64,000 nt of DNA from Clostridium luticellarii (GTDB taxonomy: Bacteria; Bacillota; Clostridia; Clostridiales; Clostridiaceae), in assembly GCF_002995845.1 (NCBI RefSeq), contig NZ_PVXP01000002.1, positions 1-64,000 of the forward strand. The letters are read 5' to 3'. Under the pieces are notes generated by a model that was not told where the DNA came from, did no database searches, and worked only from the letters and a program-made list of their open reading frames with translations. A program made the position numbers and the translations under genes. Numbering within the stretch: position 1 is the first letter of the stretch; each line of letters begins with the position of its first letter. Positions 1 through 6,496 of the stretch are shown here, piece after piece.

Positions 1-50
1 AGCAGGGCAACCTGTTAAGCTGACTGATACTAATAGGTCGAGGGCTTGAC
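1..50 (+). rRNA. 23S ribosomal RNA, 3' end (partial)
   Basis: The first 50 or so bases match the conserved 3' tail of bacterial 23S rRNA, including the stretch ACTGATACTAATAGGTCGAG and the closing GGGCTTGACC. The gene begins outside the window. The exact 3' end is set by processing and is placed here by similarity only. It heads an rRNA operon that continues with 5S and tRNA genes. Confidence 0.93.
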
Positions 51-111
51 CAAGAATAAAGTCGGGAACGACATATAGAGACATACAGATAAAAATATTT
101 ACTGTGCAATT

Positions 112-134
112 TTGAGAGGACATTGTTCTCTCAA
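112..134 (+). other. Hairpin in 23S-5S spacer
   Basis: TTGAGAG (112-118) is complementary to CTCTCAA (128-134) around a 9-nt loop. It lies downstream of the 23S tail and could be part of the precursor processing region. No run of T follows, so it is not a terminator. Confidence 0.5.
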
Positions 135-150
135 CAAGGTAATATGATAA

Positions 151-270
151 ATAAATTGATAGTAACGAGTACAGCAGGGAAAAGGCCGAAGGAGGAGCGG
201 AATTTACTTATGTAATTGAGCACCGCAGTGAGGCATTTGACGCAGCTGGACGAAGTTAATAGCAATTTAT
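151..270 (+). ncRNA. Candidate structured RNA domain in the 23S-5S spacer
   Basis: About 120 nt fold by eye into one long irregular hairpin. Helices are 151-158/263-270 (8 bp), 163-166/255-258, 172-175/245-248, 185-187/232-234, 197-200/223-226, and an AT-rich apical stem 201-207/212-217. Internal loops are purine rich. One loop has AGTA (168-171) facing GAA (252-254), which fits the bulged-G (loop E, sarcin-ricin) consensus. The segment is much richer in G than the flanking spacer. Function is unknown; it could be an rRNA-processing element, a protein-binding RNA, or a separate ncRNA carried in the operon. I do not recognise it as a named family. Confidence 0.45.
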
Positions 271-290
271 GATAATAATAATGAAACTCG

Positions 291-349
291 CTCAGCTAAA
301 GCTGAGGAGTACTGATTAGTTACCAAAATCAAAGATTTTGACAAATCAG
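291..349 (+). other. Two hairpins directly before 5S rRNA
   Basis: CTCAGC (291-296) pairs with GCTGAG (301-306) across a TAAA loop. Next, CTGATT (312-317) pairs with AATCAG (344-349), enclosing CAAAATC (324-330) with GATTTTG (334-340). The second hairpin ends two bases before the 5S gene. That position suggests a role in 5S maturation, which is an inference. Confidence 0.5.
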
Positions 350-351
350 CA

Positions 352-467
352 TCTGGTGGTAATAACGTGAAGGCAACACCCCTTACCATTTCGAACAGGA
401 AGGTTAAGCTTCACAGTGCCCAGGGTACTGCAGGGGAAGCCCTGTGGGAGAGAAGGTCGCTGCCGGG
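352..467 (+). rRNA. 5S ribosomal RNA
   Basis: The segment of about 116 nt carries the conserved 5S features: the central region CCATTTCGAACAGGAAGG, followed by the loop D/E region and a 3' tail able to pair with the 5' end. It is the last rRNA of the operon and is followed after nine bases by a tRNA gene. Ends are uncertain by a few bases. Confidence 0.93.
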
Positions 468-476
468 TAAATATAT

Positions 477-553
477 GGATCTTTAGCTCAGTTGGTTAGA
501 GCAACCGGCTCATAACCGGTTGGTCCGGGGTTCGAGTCCCTGAAGGTCCACCA
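477..553 (+). tRNA. tRNA with CAT anticodon (elongator Met or Ile2)
   Basis: A full cloverleaf is visible: acceptor GGATCTT pairs with AAGGTCC, the D arm is TAGCTCAGTTGG, the anticodon stem encloses CTCATAA (anticodon CAT), the T loop is GGTTCGAGTCC, and CCA is encoded. A paired first base excludes an initiator tRNA. The body resembles Firmicute elongator tRNA-Met, but a CAT anticodon can also mark tRNA-Ile2 with lysidine, and I cannot separate the two by eye. It follows 5S closely and is probably cotranscribed with it. Confidence 0.93.
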
Positions 554-556
554 TAC

Positions 557-632
557 GGGGGTATAGCTCAGCTGGGAGAGCATCTGCCTTGCACGCAGAG
601 GGTCAAGAGTTCGAATCTCTTTATCTCCACCA
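557..632 (+). tRNA. tRNA-Ala(TGC)
   Basis: The acceptor stem GGGGGTA pairs with TATCTCC (with G-T pairs), the anticodon stem TCTGC/GCAGA encloses CTTGCAC giving anticodon TGC, the T loop is GTTCGAATC, and CCA is encoded at 630-632. It lies three bases after the preceding tRNA, so both probably come from one transcript. Confidence 0.95.
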
Positions 633-693
633 CATGGGTAACAGTTTGTTACTCGTTTTTTATGAAAATTTATATTTTAATATATATAATTGT

Positions 694-768
694 TCCGTGG
701 TAGCTCAATGGTTGAGCATTCGGCTGTTAACCGAAGGGTTGGAGGTTCGAGCCCTCTCCACGGAGCCA
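694..768 (+). tRNA. tRNA-Asn(GTT)
   Basis: The acceptor stem TCCGTGG pairs perfectly with CCACGGA. The anticodon stem TCGGC/CCGAA region encloses CTGTTAA, giving GTT. The T loop is GTTCGAGCC and CCA is encoded at 766-768. It is 61 nt after tRNA-Ala across an AT-rich gap. It closes the rrn-associated tRNA cluster; no clear terminator follows. Confidence 0.95.
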
Positions 769-963
769 TTTTAATAATATCCTTGTCTTTGTTATGGAAA
801 CCAAAAATTATATTTATTTTTGGTTTATTTTTTTATGCATTTAGCATTGTATATTATATCAAGTATAGTCAAATTATTTTGAAAATTTATTTAACTTTAG
901 AAGGGATTTTAAATTACAAGTAGAATATATAAATTAAGTGCAAAGTAAAGGGAGGAATTGCTT

Positions 964-3051
964 ATGAAAAAATATTCACCAAAACGTTTGAGGAATGTAG
1001 GAATTATTGGTCATAGTGGATCGGGAAAGACTACATTAACAGAAGCAATACTTTACTATACAAAAGCTACGGATAGATTTGGAAAGATTGAAGATGGAAA
1101 TACTGTAAGCGATTATGATACTGAAGAAAAAAAAAGAAAAATCTCTTTATCCACATCATTAGCTTTCTGTGAATACAATGATGTGAAAATAAATTTAGTT
1201 GATATGCCAGGATATTTTGATTTTATAGGAGAAACTATGGAAGGCTTGAGAGCTGTTGATACAGCAATGATTGTTGTATCCGGTGTATCTGGAATTCAAG
1301 TGGGAACTGAAAAATCCTGGGATTATGTAAATAGAGGTAAACTTCCGAGAGCTTTTTATGTGAACAAACTGGATAGAGAAAATGCTGATTTTGTAAAAAC
1401 ATTGAATGAATTGAAACAAAAATTTGGGATGACTGTAGTGCCTGTTCAATATCCTATAGGTAATGAAAGTAGTTTTAGAGGCATTGTAAACGTTATTTCG
1501 GGAAAGACCAGGATTTTTGATAAAAAAACTAAAAGTATGAAAGAGATAGATATACCTGAAGATATGTTGGAAAAAGTAAATGAATGTAAAAATATGATTA
1601 TGGAAGCTGTAGCCGAAACCAGTGAAGAACTTTTGGATAAATACTTCGATAAAGGTACTTTAAGTGATGAAGATATATATACAGGATTAATAGATGGATG
1701 TGCAAAAGGGGAAGTTGTGCCTGTGATGTGTGGATCTGCTCTAACTGGAATAGGTATACAGACATTAATTGAGGATATAATTGAATGTTTTCCTTCATGT
1801 GAAAATTTAAATCCTGTTAATGCCAGTGATATGGAAGGTAATTCTGAGCTTACTGTAAAAATAGATGAGAAAGAATCTTTTTCAGCTTTTGTTTTTAAAA
1901 CTATAGCGGACCCCTTTGTTGGAAAATTATCTTTATTTAGAGTTATGACAGGGAAATTGACACCTGACATGACAGTGTATAATGTGAAAAAAGCTAAAAA
2001 TGAAAAGGTAGGAGCCATGTATTTTCTAAGAGGCAAACAGCAAATTCCTGCTTCTGAAATAACAGCTGGAGATTTGGGGGCTGTGTCAAAGTTGCAATTT
2101 ACAAATACAGGAGATACTTTAAGTTATCCTCAGTCTCCTATAGTATTTGAAGATATTAAATTTCCGCAGCCTGTAATTTCAATGGCAGTTTTACCTAAAT
2201 CCAAAAATGATGAAGATAAAATATTAAATGGATTGAATAAGATGGCAGAAGAAGATCTTACCTTTAAGGTATCCAGAGACACAGAAAATGCAGAGGCAAT
2301 AATATCCGGGCTGGGTGAGACCCATATTGATGTAATATCGTGTAGGTTAAAATCTAAATTTGGCTTAGAAGTTATTTTACAACAGCCCAAGGTACCTTAT
2401 AGGGAAACCATAAAAAAGACTTCGGATGTTCAAGGAAAACATAAAAAACAATCAGGAGGACATGGACAATATGGAGATGTTAAAATTAAGTTTGAACCGA
2501 GAATTGATGGAGAAGATGATCTGGAATTTGTAGATAAAGTAGTGGGAGGAGTAGTTCCAAGGCAATATATACCTGCGGTGGAAAAGGGTTTAAGGGAATG
2601 TATTAACCACGGAGTTTTAGCTGGTTATCCTGTGATAAGACTAAAAGCTACTCTTCATGATGGTTCTTATCATCCCGTAGATTCTTCAGAGATGGCATTT
2701 AAGGTAGCGGCTTCGCTGGCATATAAAAAAGGACTTATGGAAGCTGAGCCAATATTATTGGAACCAATTGAATATGTAGAGATATCAGTACCTGAATATT
2801 ATATGGGGGATATAATTGGAGATATAAATAAAAAACGCGGAAGAGTACTTGGCACAGAGAATTCTGGAGGAAATCAGATAATAATAGCTGAAATACCTCA
2901 GGCTGAGATGTTTAAATATGCTACAGATTTGAGATCTATGACTCAGGCCAGAGGAAGTTTTACAATGAAGTTTGAGAAATATGAAGAGGTGCCAAATTCC
3001 GAAGTAAATAAGATAATGGAAAATAAGAATAAGGTAAAAATTAAAAGTTAA
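964..3051 (+). CDS. Elongation factor G paralogue (EF-G2-like GTPase)
   Basis: This 695-residue protein has the five-domain EF-G layout: P-loop GHSGSGKTT near the N-terminus, DMPGYFDF as the G3 region, NKLD as G4, then domains II-V with [11 protein letters not shown] in domain IV. The P-loop and the DMPG form (usual EF-G has AHIDAGKTT and DTPG) place it with EF-G paralogues rather than the main translocase, which is at 30839. The ATG at 964 sits 8 nt after GGAGG; a TTG six bases upstream is too close to the SD. Paralogues of this kind are ribosome-associated GTPases whose precise role is often unclear. It is monocistronic, between the rrn/tRNA cluster and a terminator. Confidence 0.88.
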   Translation: MKKYSPKRLRNVGIIGHSGSGKTTLTEAILYYTKATDRFGKIEDGNTVSDYDTEEKKRKISLSTSLAFCEYNDVKINLVDMPGYFDFIGETMEGLRAVDTAMIVVSGVSGIQVGTEKSWDYVNRGKLPRAFYVNKLDRENADFVKTLNELKQKFGMTVVPVQYPIGNESSFRGIVNVISGKTRIFDKKTKSMKEIDIPEDMLEKVNECKNMIMEAVAETSEELLDKYFDKGTLSDEDIYTGLIDGCAKGEVVPVMCGSALTGIGIQTLIEDIIECFPSCENLNPVNASDMEGNSELTVKIDEKESFSAFVFKTIADPFVGKLSLFRVMTGKLTPDMTVYNVKKAKNEKVGAMYFLRGKQQIPASEITAGDLGAVSKLQFTNTGDTLSYPQSPIVFEDIKFPQPVISMAVLPKSKNDEDKILNGLNKMAEEDLTFKVSRDTENAEAIISGLGETHIDVISCRLKSKFGLEVILQQPKVPYRETIKKTSDVQGKHKKQSGGHGQYGDVKIKFEPRIDGEDDLEFVDKVVGGVVPRQYIPAVEKGLRECINHGVLAGYPVIRLKATLHDGSYHPVDSSEMAFKVAASLAYKKGLMEAEPILLEPIEYVEISVPEYYMGDIIGDINKKRGRVLGTENSGGNQIIIAEIPQAEMFKYATDLRSMTQARGSFTMKFEKYEEVPNSEVNKIMENKNKVKIKS

Positions 3052-3060
3052 TAGAATATA

Positions 3061-3096
3061 AGAAACTGTCTCAGATAAATTTTGGGACAGTTTCTT
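3061..3096 (+). terminator. Rho-independent terminator after the EF-G paralogue
   Basis: AGAAACTGTCTCA and TGGGACAGTTTCTT form a 13-bp stem with one G-T pair around the loop GATAAATTT. The 3' arm ends in a T-rich segment. It lies ten bases after the stop codon. Confidence 0.8.
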
Positions 3097-3204
3097 ACAT
3101 TTATGCATATTTTAGCTGATTAAAATAAATAATAATTTTATTAGCGTAAAGAAGAAAGGAGAGTATTGATGTAGTCATTCTTAAATACATCATACGAGAT
3201 ACTT

Positions 3205-3441
3205 ATGTCTGAATACAAGATGAACATAAAAGGCAGGATCATTCTGGAAGATTATAGCAGCATATATGATTATATGTCAATAATAGGTAAAAATGATAAT
3301 TTGACTATAGAAATAGATGGAGATGGGGATAATAGAGAAATAATATGCAGTATGTTGAAAAATAAGAAATTTACTATTAGTTCAAATGAAACTTATAGTG
3401 GAAATATATACTATATTAAAGCGTTTAAAAATATAAATTAA
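3205..3441 (+). CDS. Hypothetical small acidic protein (78 aa)
   Basis: I do not recognise a family. The product is 78 residues, mixed charge, with no signal peptide or membrane segment, and a predicted alternation of strands and helices (N-terminal KGRIILEDYSSIYDYM). The ATG at 3205 has only a weak upstream GAG for a ribosome site. A much stronger site, GAAAGGAGAG at 3155-3164, stands before an ATG-TAG start-stop pair at 3169-3174, in frame with this gene. Codon use resembles the neighbours, so it is probably a real gene. It could be cotranscribed with the downstream phosphatase or stand alone. Confidence 0.55.
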   Translation: MSEYKMNIKGRIILEDYSSIYDYMSIIGKNDNLTIEIDGDGDNREIICSMLKNKKFTISSNETYSGNIYYIKAFKNIN

Positions 3442-3466
3442 AAAAATATTATTTATGTGATATAAT
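3438..3466 (+). promoter_or_regulatory. Candidate promoter for the histidine phosphatase
   Basis: A consensus -10 TATAAT (3461-3466) lies 17 nt after TTAAAA (3438-3443), which is a weak -35. It is 62 nt before the start codon of the next gene. Confidence 0.45.
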
Positions 3467-3527
3467 AAAGAATCATAAGAGGTTATATTGTGAATGGATG
3501 TTCAGATGTTAACAAGGAGAGAATTTT

Positions 3528-4160
3528 ATGATTAGATTGTATATAACAAGACATGGAGAAACGTTGTGGAATACTGAAATGAGAATGCAGGGAAGGAAAG
3601 ATTCACCTCTTACTGAAAGAGGAATCCAGCAGGCTAATCTTTTAAAAAAGAGATTGGAGAACATAGATTTTAGTGTAATGTATTGCAGTCCATTGGGAAG
3701 AGCAGTGAAGACAGCCAAAATATTGGGAGATTCTCGAAATATACCTATAATAAAAGATGACAGGCTTATGGAAATAGATTTAGGAAAATGGGAAGGATTT
3801 AATCAAAAGGAAATTGCAGAAAAAAATGCAGAGCAGCTCCATAATTTTTGGACTAACCCCAGGGTATATAAACCGGATCATGGTGAGAAGTTTGAGCAAG
3901 TTAGAGCAAGGATAATACCTTTAATTAAAGAGATTATAAATAAGTATGAAGATAAAAATGTTTTATTTGTAACACATACTGTAGCTTTAAAAACCATAAT
4001 GTCATATTTTGAAAAGAGATCTCTGGAGGAATTTTGGAATGCACCTCATATTCATCAGGCAAGCTTAAGTGAAGTGGAAATACAAAATGGACAAGCTAAT
4101 ATATTATTATATGGCGATTCCTCTCATTTGGGTGAGGTAGAAAAAATAAGGACTATATAA
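3528..4160 (+). CDS. Histidine phosphatase (phosphoglycerate mutase family)
   Basis: The 210-residue protein begins MIRLYITRHGETLWN, with the RHG catalytic motif (His9) typical of the histidine phosphatase superfamily. Further signatures are SPLGRAVKTA with its conserved arginine, the acid region EIDLGKWEG, and a C-terminal THTVALK histidine. The protein is cytoplasmic. Family members include cofactor-dependent phosphoglycerate mutases, CobC-type phosphatases and broad-specificity sugar phosphatases; the size and sequence fit the GpmB/CobC-like group, so substrate is not assigned. The start is well supported by AAGGAGAG a few bases upstream. Confidence 0.85.
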   Translation: MIRLYITRHGETLWNTEMRMQGRKDSPLTERGIQQANLLKKRLENIDFSVMYCSPLGRAVKTAKILGDSRNIPIIKDDRLMEIDLGKWEGFNQKEIAEKNAEQLHNFWTNPRVYKPDHGEKFEQVRARIIPLIKEIINKYEDKNVLFVTHTVALKTIMSYFEKRSLEEFWNAPHIHQASLSEVEIQNGQANILLYGDSSHLGEVEKIRTI

Positions 4161-4257
4161 TGTAATTAAAATTGAAGAATGTTTTAGAAAAATGGATAAA
4201 ATATTAGATATATTGTATATACTATTACAGAATACACAATATACTCTAATATAGGGG

Positions 4258-4286
4258 TTGATTAAAATGAAAATTAATAATATCAT
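4258..4286 (+). promoter_or_regulatory. Promoter of the ctsR-clpC operon
   Basis: TTGATT (4258-4263) and TATCAT (4281-4286) are separated by 17 nt, giving a good sigma-A-type promoter. Transcription would begin at about 4293, immediately in front of or within the CtsR operator. Confidence 0.75.
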
Positions 4287-4294
4287 TAAGAAAA

Positions 4295-4317
4295 GGTCAA
4301 AGAAAGTCAAAGTCAAG
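4295..4317 (+). promoter_or_regulatory. CtsR operator (tandem heptad)
   Basis: GGTCAAA (4295-4301), a 3-nt spacer, then AGTCAAA (4305-4311) exactly match the known CtsR direct heptad repeat. A partial third copy GTCAAG follows at once (4312-4317). The operator covers the predicted transcription start, so CtsR binding would block initiation. This supports autoregulation of the downstream ctsR operon. Confidence 0.9.
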
Positions 4318-4328
4318 AAGGTGATAAA

Positions 4329-4811
4329 GTGGCAAGACTGTCGGATATAATAGAAGAATTCATAAAAGATATGTTTAATAACAGCGATGAAACCCAGCTT
4401 CAAATCGGAAGAAATGATTTGGCTAACCATTTCAGCTGTGCTCCTTCTCAGATAAATTATGTGCTGACTACCAGATTTACTATGGATAAAGGTTATTATA
4501 TAGAAAGTAAAAGAGGAGGCGGTGGCTGCATAATTATAAGGAAAATAGAATTTAACTGTAATAAAAGTCTGCTTAAAACTATAATTGATAAGATAGGTGA
4601 TAGCATAACCTATAACTCTGCAGTGCAACTTATAGAGGGGCTTTTTGATGAACAAGTAATAACAGAGAGAGAAAATATGATATTGAAGACTATAGTAAAT
4701 GATAGGACATTGAATGTTTCACTTGAAAATAAAAATAAGTTGAGAGCTGATATATTAAAAGCTGTTATGGTGCTTATATTTAATACACCTAAATTTGTTA
4801 TTAATAGATAA
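4329..4811 (+). CDS. ctsR: Transcriptional repressor CtsR
   Basis: CtsR is the class III heat-shock repressor of clp genes in Firmicutes. The 160-residue product starts MARLSDIIEEFIKDM and carries the winged-helix segment FSCAPSQINYVLTTRF and the glycine-rich wing RGGGGCI, whose GG residues are known to sense heat in CtsR. The C-terminal half is the helical dimer/McsB-interaction domain. A GTG start follows GAAGGTG. It is first in an operon with mcsA, mcsB and clpC and has its own operator just upstream. Length is normal for the family. Confidence 0.95.
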   Translation: MARLSDIIEEFIKDMFNNSDETQLQIGRNDLANHFSCAPSQINYVLTTRFTMDKGYYIESKRGGGGCIIIRKIEFNCNKSLLKTIIDKIGDSITYNSAVQLIEGLFDEQVITERENMILKTIVNDRTLNVSLENKNKLRADILKAVMVLIFNTPKFVINR

Positions 4812-4888
4812 ATATGTGATATAATAATTACTACAATGAAGCTTATGTCAAACGCGTAACAACATATATATGATATGGGAGTGATACT

Positions 4889-5437
4889 ATGCTGTGTGAT
4901 ATATGTAAAAAAAATGAAGCCACAGTTCATATAACAAAAATAATAAATGGTTCTAAACAGGAAATTAATTTATGCGAAAAATGTGCCATGGAGAGGGGAG
5001 AACTCAATTTTGTACCCCAGATAGATTTTGTAGCACCATTTAGTTTTCAGAATATACTGAGCGGGATTATGGATTACATGATAAATGCCAATAACGAACA
5101 ATATAAAAGTTTTGATGTATCCTGTAAGAATTGTGGAACTTCTTATAATGAATTTAAGAAAACCGGTTTTTTAGGGTGTAGTGAATGCTATAAGAATTTC
5201 AATAATATTTTGGGGCCGATAATTAAAAGAGTTCAGGTAAACTTGGATCATACCGGTAAAATACCAAAACGGGCTGGCAAGGACATGATTCAAAAGAAGA
5301 AACTTTTAAAATTAAAAGCGGATCTTCAGAAAACAGTGTCTCTGGAACAATATGAGAAAGCAGCAACAATAAGAGATATGATAAAACAGATTGAGGCACA
5401 AATGAAACAAAATAAAGATGATAAAAAGGAGGGTTAG
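4889..5437 (+). CDS. mcsA: McsA, zinc-finger and UVR-domain activator of McsB
   Basis: McsA stimulates the arginine kinase McsB and helps control CtsR. Its 182 residues show four CxxC pairs (CDIC, CEKC, CKNC, CSEC) that form two zinc-binding units, and a C-terminal UVR motif (LEQYEKAATIRDMIKQIEAQ). The ATG is preceded by GGGAGTG. It is 77 nt after ctsR and two bases before mcsB. A TATAAT-like hexamer in the ctsR-mcsA gap might give extra initiation, but its -35 is poor. Confidence 0.93.
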   Translation: MLCDICKKNEATVHITKIINGSKQEINLCEKCAMERGELNFVPQIDFVAPFSFQNILSGIMDYMINANNEQYKSFDVSCKNCGTSYNEFKKTGFLGCSECYKNFNNILGPIIKRVQVNLDHTGKIPKRAGKDMIQKKKLLKLKADLQKTVSLEQYEKAATIRDMIKQIEAQMKQNKDDKKEG

Positions 5438-5439
5438 TT

Positions 5440-6474
5440 TTGGACAATTGGATGACTACTTGTAATAATGATGAGGATTTGGTTATAAGTAGTAGGATGA
5501 GACTGGCGAGGAATCTGGCTAAAGTTCCTTTCCCTCATAAATTAAATGTAGAAAAGGGTAGAGAGATAATTAAACGCGTAGAAAATGCATTTTATACTTC
5601 TGCAGACAATGAAAAAGAATTTAAAACCAATTATTTATGGGAGAAAGATAATAATGAAAGGCAGCTCTATTTGGAAAAACACCTTATAAGCAAGAATTTA
5701 ATAGACAACAGTGATAAAACCGCCTTTATTTTAAATAATAAAGAGACTGTAAGTATTATGATAAATGAGGAAGACCACATAAGAATTCAGTGTATTACAG
5801 CAGGATTGAATTTAGAAGAAGCCTATGATTTGAGTAATAAAATTGATGATTTCCTGGAAGAAAAACTGGAATATGCTTTTGATGAAAAGTGGGGGTATTT
5901 AACAGCATGTCCTACCAACATAGGAACAGGATTGAGAGCATCTGTTATGGTACATCTTCCAGCACTTTCCCTGAACAATCAAATAAATGGGTTGTTAAAT
6001 GCATTAGCTCAAGTTGGGATGACTATTAGAGGATTATATGGTGAGGGCTCTAAACCCGTGGGCAATATATATCAGATTTCCAATCAGGTGACCTTAGGAC
6101 GCAGTGAAAAGGAAATAGTTAGCAACTTAAAGGCTATAGCTATTCAAGTGATAAATGAAGAAAAAATTTCAAGAGAAAATCTTGTGAAAAAGTATAAAAA
6201 TGAATTAGAGGATAGAATCTATAGAGCACTTGGTATATTGAGATCGGCTGTACTTTTAAGTTCAAATGAATGTCTAAGACTTTTATCAGATGTAAGATTG
6301 GGTGTGGAGATGGGAATAATTAAAGATGTAGATAAAGTTACATTAAACAACCTTTTGGTGAATATACAGCCAGCTGCTATACAGAGGGAAGGTAGTAGAA
6401 ATTTATCAAGTAGTGAAAGAGATTTTAATAGAGCAAAACTTGTTAGAGAAAAATTAGCTGTAAATAAAGTTTAA
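5440..6474 (+). CDS. mcsB: Protein-arginine kinase McsB
   Basis: McsB phosphorylates arginine residues, including those of CtsR, and marks proteins for ClpC-ClpP degradation. The 344-residue protein is a guanido-kinase-fold enzyme: SSRMRLARN near the N-terminus, the catalytic-loop region NEEDHIR (residues 109-115), TACPTNIGTGLRASVM, and the RDxxRA allosteric phosphoarginine site as RDFNRA (327-332). Translation starts at TTG 5440 with AAGGAGGG just inside the end of mcsA, which implies translational coupling. Confidence 0.95.
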   Translation: MDNWMTTCNNDEDLVISSRMRLARNLAKVPFPHKLNVEKGREIIKRVENAFYTSADNEKEFKTNYLWEKDNNERQLYLEKHLISKNLIDNSDKTAFILNNKETVSIMINEEDHIRIQCITAGLNLEEAYDLSNKIDDFLEEKLEYAFDEKWGYLTACPTNIGTGLRASVMVHLPALSLNNQINGLLNALAQVGMTIRGLYGEGSKPVGNIYQISNQVTLGRSEKEIVSNLKAIAIQVINEEKISRENLVKKYKNELEDRIYRALGILRSAVLLSSNECLRLLSDVRLGVEMGIIKDVDKVTLNNLLVNIQPAAIQREGSRNLSSSERDFNRAKLVREKLAVNKV

Positions 6475-6496
6475 ATAAAGAGGAAGGTGAATAATT

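Noticed and set aside
151-270. Lysine or other known riboswitch in the rrn spacer
   Set aside because: GAGTA and GCCGAAG resemble parts of the lysine riboswitch, but the five-helix arrangement is absent and there is no downstream gene to control.
589-923. Two short open readings over the tRNA-Ala/tRNA-Asn region
   Set aside because: They run through tRNA genes and encode low-complexity, unrelated peptides without ribosome sites.
958-963. TTG at 958 as the start of the EF-G paralogue
   Set aside because: It is only two bases from GGAGG, while ATG 964 has the proper distance and fits the family N-terminus.
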